Assembly: GCA_009885415.1 (NCBI GenBank)
Contig: VFKU01000118.1
Coordinates: 1 to 6,373 of the forward strand
Source of the DNA: Rhodothermota bacterium
GTDB lineage: Bacteria; Hydrogenedentota; Hydrogenedentia; Hydrogenedentales; GCA-2746185
Direction: 5' to 3'
DNA: 6,373 bases
In this document: one piece after another, positions 5,871 to 6,373 of the stretch
Position numbering within the stretch: position 1 is the first letter of the stretch
Layout of the letters: each line of letters starts with the position of its first letter
Program-made: the position numbers and the translations under genes
The notes under the pieces: generated by a model
The model's database searches: none
The model's input: the letters and a program-made list of their open reading frames with translations, nothing else
What the model was told of the DNA's origin: nothing

Positions 5871-5900
5871 CTACTTTCTTTCTTCCCAGAAAGAAAGTAG
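5871..5900. repeat. Purine/pyrimidine-stranded perfect hairpin before the restriction gene
   Basis: CTACTTTCTTTCT (5871-5883) and AGAAAGAAAGTAG (5888-5900) are perfect 13-bp arms around a TCCC loop. Almost all pyrimidines are on one strand of each arm, unlike the GC-rich units to its left. It ends 15 bp before the restriction gene's ATG and overlaps the AGGACA inverted repeat by two bases. It may be a terminator for leftward or incoming transcription, or a dispersed repeat resembling the 'TTACTTTCTTT' hairpins of other bacteria. Confidence 0.65.
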
Positions 5901-5915
5901 GACATAATCTGTCCT
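5899..5915 (+). promoter_or_regulatory. Inverted repeat and -10-like box abutting the restriction gene start
   Basis: AGGACA (5899-5904) and TGTCCT (5910-5915) are perfect 6-bp arms around TAATC, and the right arm touches the ATG at 5916. CATAAT (5903-5908), a five-of-six -10 match, is embedded in it, so transcription would begin at about the start codon and give a leaderless mRNA. No Shine-Dalgarno is visible, which agrees. A regulator bound here would block transcription directly. No convincing -35 is seen. Confidence 0.4.
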
Positions 5916-6373
5916 ATGCCGGATCAGATCAAGCCGAATCACAAACCCATCAAGACTTACTACGAAACCCTCGCCGCCCTCGGCAAACAAAAGGTCAAGC
6001 ACGAGACCGGTCTCCGCGGCGCATTCCAACACCTCCTCACCGAAACCGCCAAGAAGTCCCGCAAGTGGACCCTCGTCCCGGAACTTGGCCACCGCCCCGG
6101 CGCTCCCGATGGTCCGCGTGTCGTCCCCGACGGCACGCTCCGCGACGATTTCAACATGCCGCGCGGTTACTGGGAAGCGAAAGACACCAGCGACGACCTC
6201 GACGCTGAAGTCCGGAAGAAGCTCAAGAAGGGCTATCCGAACTCAAACATCATCTTCGAGGACACCAAGACGGCCGTCCTCATCCAAAATGGGAAAGAAG
6301 AACAACGCGCCGACCTGTCCAACGCGCAGGCGCTCTGCGATCTCCTGAACGCGTTTCTTGCCCACACCGAGCC
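5916..6373 (+). CDS. Type ISP-like restriction-modification enzyme, N-terminal nuclease part
   Basis: The 152 residues present match the N-terminus I associate with single-chain type ISP restriction-modification proteins, which continue with helicase, N6-adenine methyltransferase and target-recognition regions for a total well over 1000 residues. The visible part is a PD-(D/E)xK nuclease domain: VPDGTLRDDF (70-79) followed by YWEAKD (85-90) gives D72...E87-A-K89. YYETLAALGK (15-24), GLRGAFQHLL (32-41) and the region after the active site (KKGYPNSNIIFEDTKTAVLIQNG, 104-126) also fit that group. The start is certain within this frame: an in-frame TAG lies at 5898-5900 and no other start codon lies between it and ATG 5916. 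There is no Shine-Dalgarno. The frame is open to the window edge, so integrity of the rest is unknown. A related stand-alone nuclease or an orphan methyltransferase fusion is possible. Confidence 0.8.
   Translation, partial: MPDQIKPNHKPIKTYYETLAALGKQKVKHETGLRGAFQHLLTETAKKSRKWTLVPELGHRPGAPDGPRVVPDGTLRDDFNMPRGYWEAKDTSDDLDAEVRKKLKKGYPNSNIIFEDTKTAVLIQNGKEEQRADLSNAQALCDLLNAFLAHTE

Noticed and set aside
5801..5900. CRISPR-like array from the clustered repeats
   Set aside because: The units differ from one another and have no regular spacer length, and no cas gene is present.

Overview
The window is high-GC bacterial DNA with strong GC bias at third codon positions, so several long antisense frames are open by chance. 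There is no rRNA or other taxonomic marker. The gene types (SSS symporter, Gfo/Idh/MocA dehydrogenase, two xylose-isomerase-like TIM-barrel proteins) and the intergenic repeats ('GCCACGGATT...ACGGAT', 'TGTCATTGCGAGG...GAAGCAATCTCG', 'GGCATCGGCTTCCAGCCGATG') recall Planctomycetes, Hydrogenedentes and related environmental phyla. That placement is from memory and is a low-confidence inference.

Layout. Positions 1-746 (minus) hold the N-terminal half of a sodium:solute symporter, cut by the window edge. A 188-bp divergent intergenic region follows, with two palindromes and a good -10 box. Then come, all on the plus strand: a Gfo/Idh/MocA oxidoreductase (935-1984); a 239-bp AT-richer element bounded by inverted repeats (1985-2223); a sugar phosphate isomerase/epimerase-like protein (2234-3046); a class A FAD monooxygenase (3126-4256); a cold-shock protein with a structured leader and a strong intrinsic terminator (4525-4728); and a second isomerase/epimerase-like protein (4852-5709). 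A roughly 200-bp gap packed with palindromic repeats (5710-5915) leads into the start of a large type ISP-like restriction-modification enzyme (5916 to the edge), of which only the nuclease end is present.

How the genes may work together. The symporter, dehydrogenase and first isomerase look like a small uptake-and-catabolism module for a sugar, polyol or inositol-like compound: import, NAD(P)-dependent oxidation, then isomerisation or epimerisation. The second isomerase may belong to the same metabolism but has its own candidate promoter behind a terminator. The cold-shock gene is an independent housekeeping unit. The right edge begins a probable defence gene. Its start codon is preceded at once by an inverted repeat overlapping a -10-like hexamer, and no Shine-Dalgarno is visible. 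I see no tRNA, rRNA, CRISPR array, transposase or integrase. The most unusual features are the inverted-repeat element placed exactly between two metabolic genes, the repeat cluster before the restriction gene, and the operator-like site abutting that gene's ATG.
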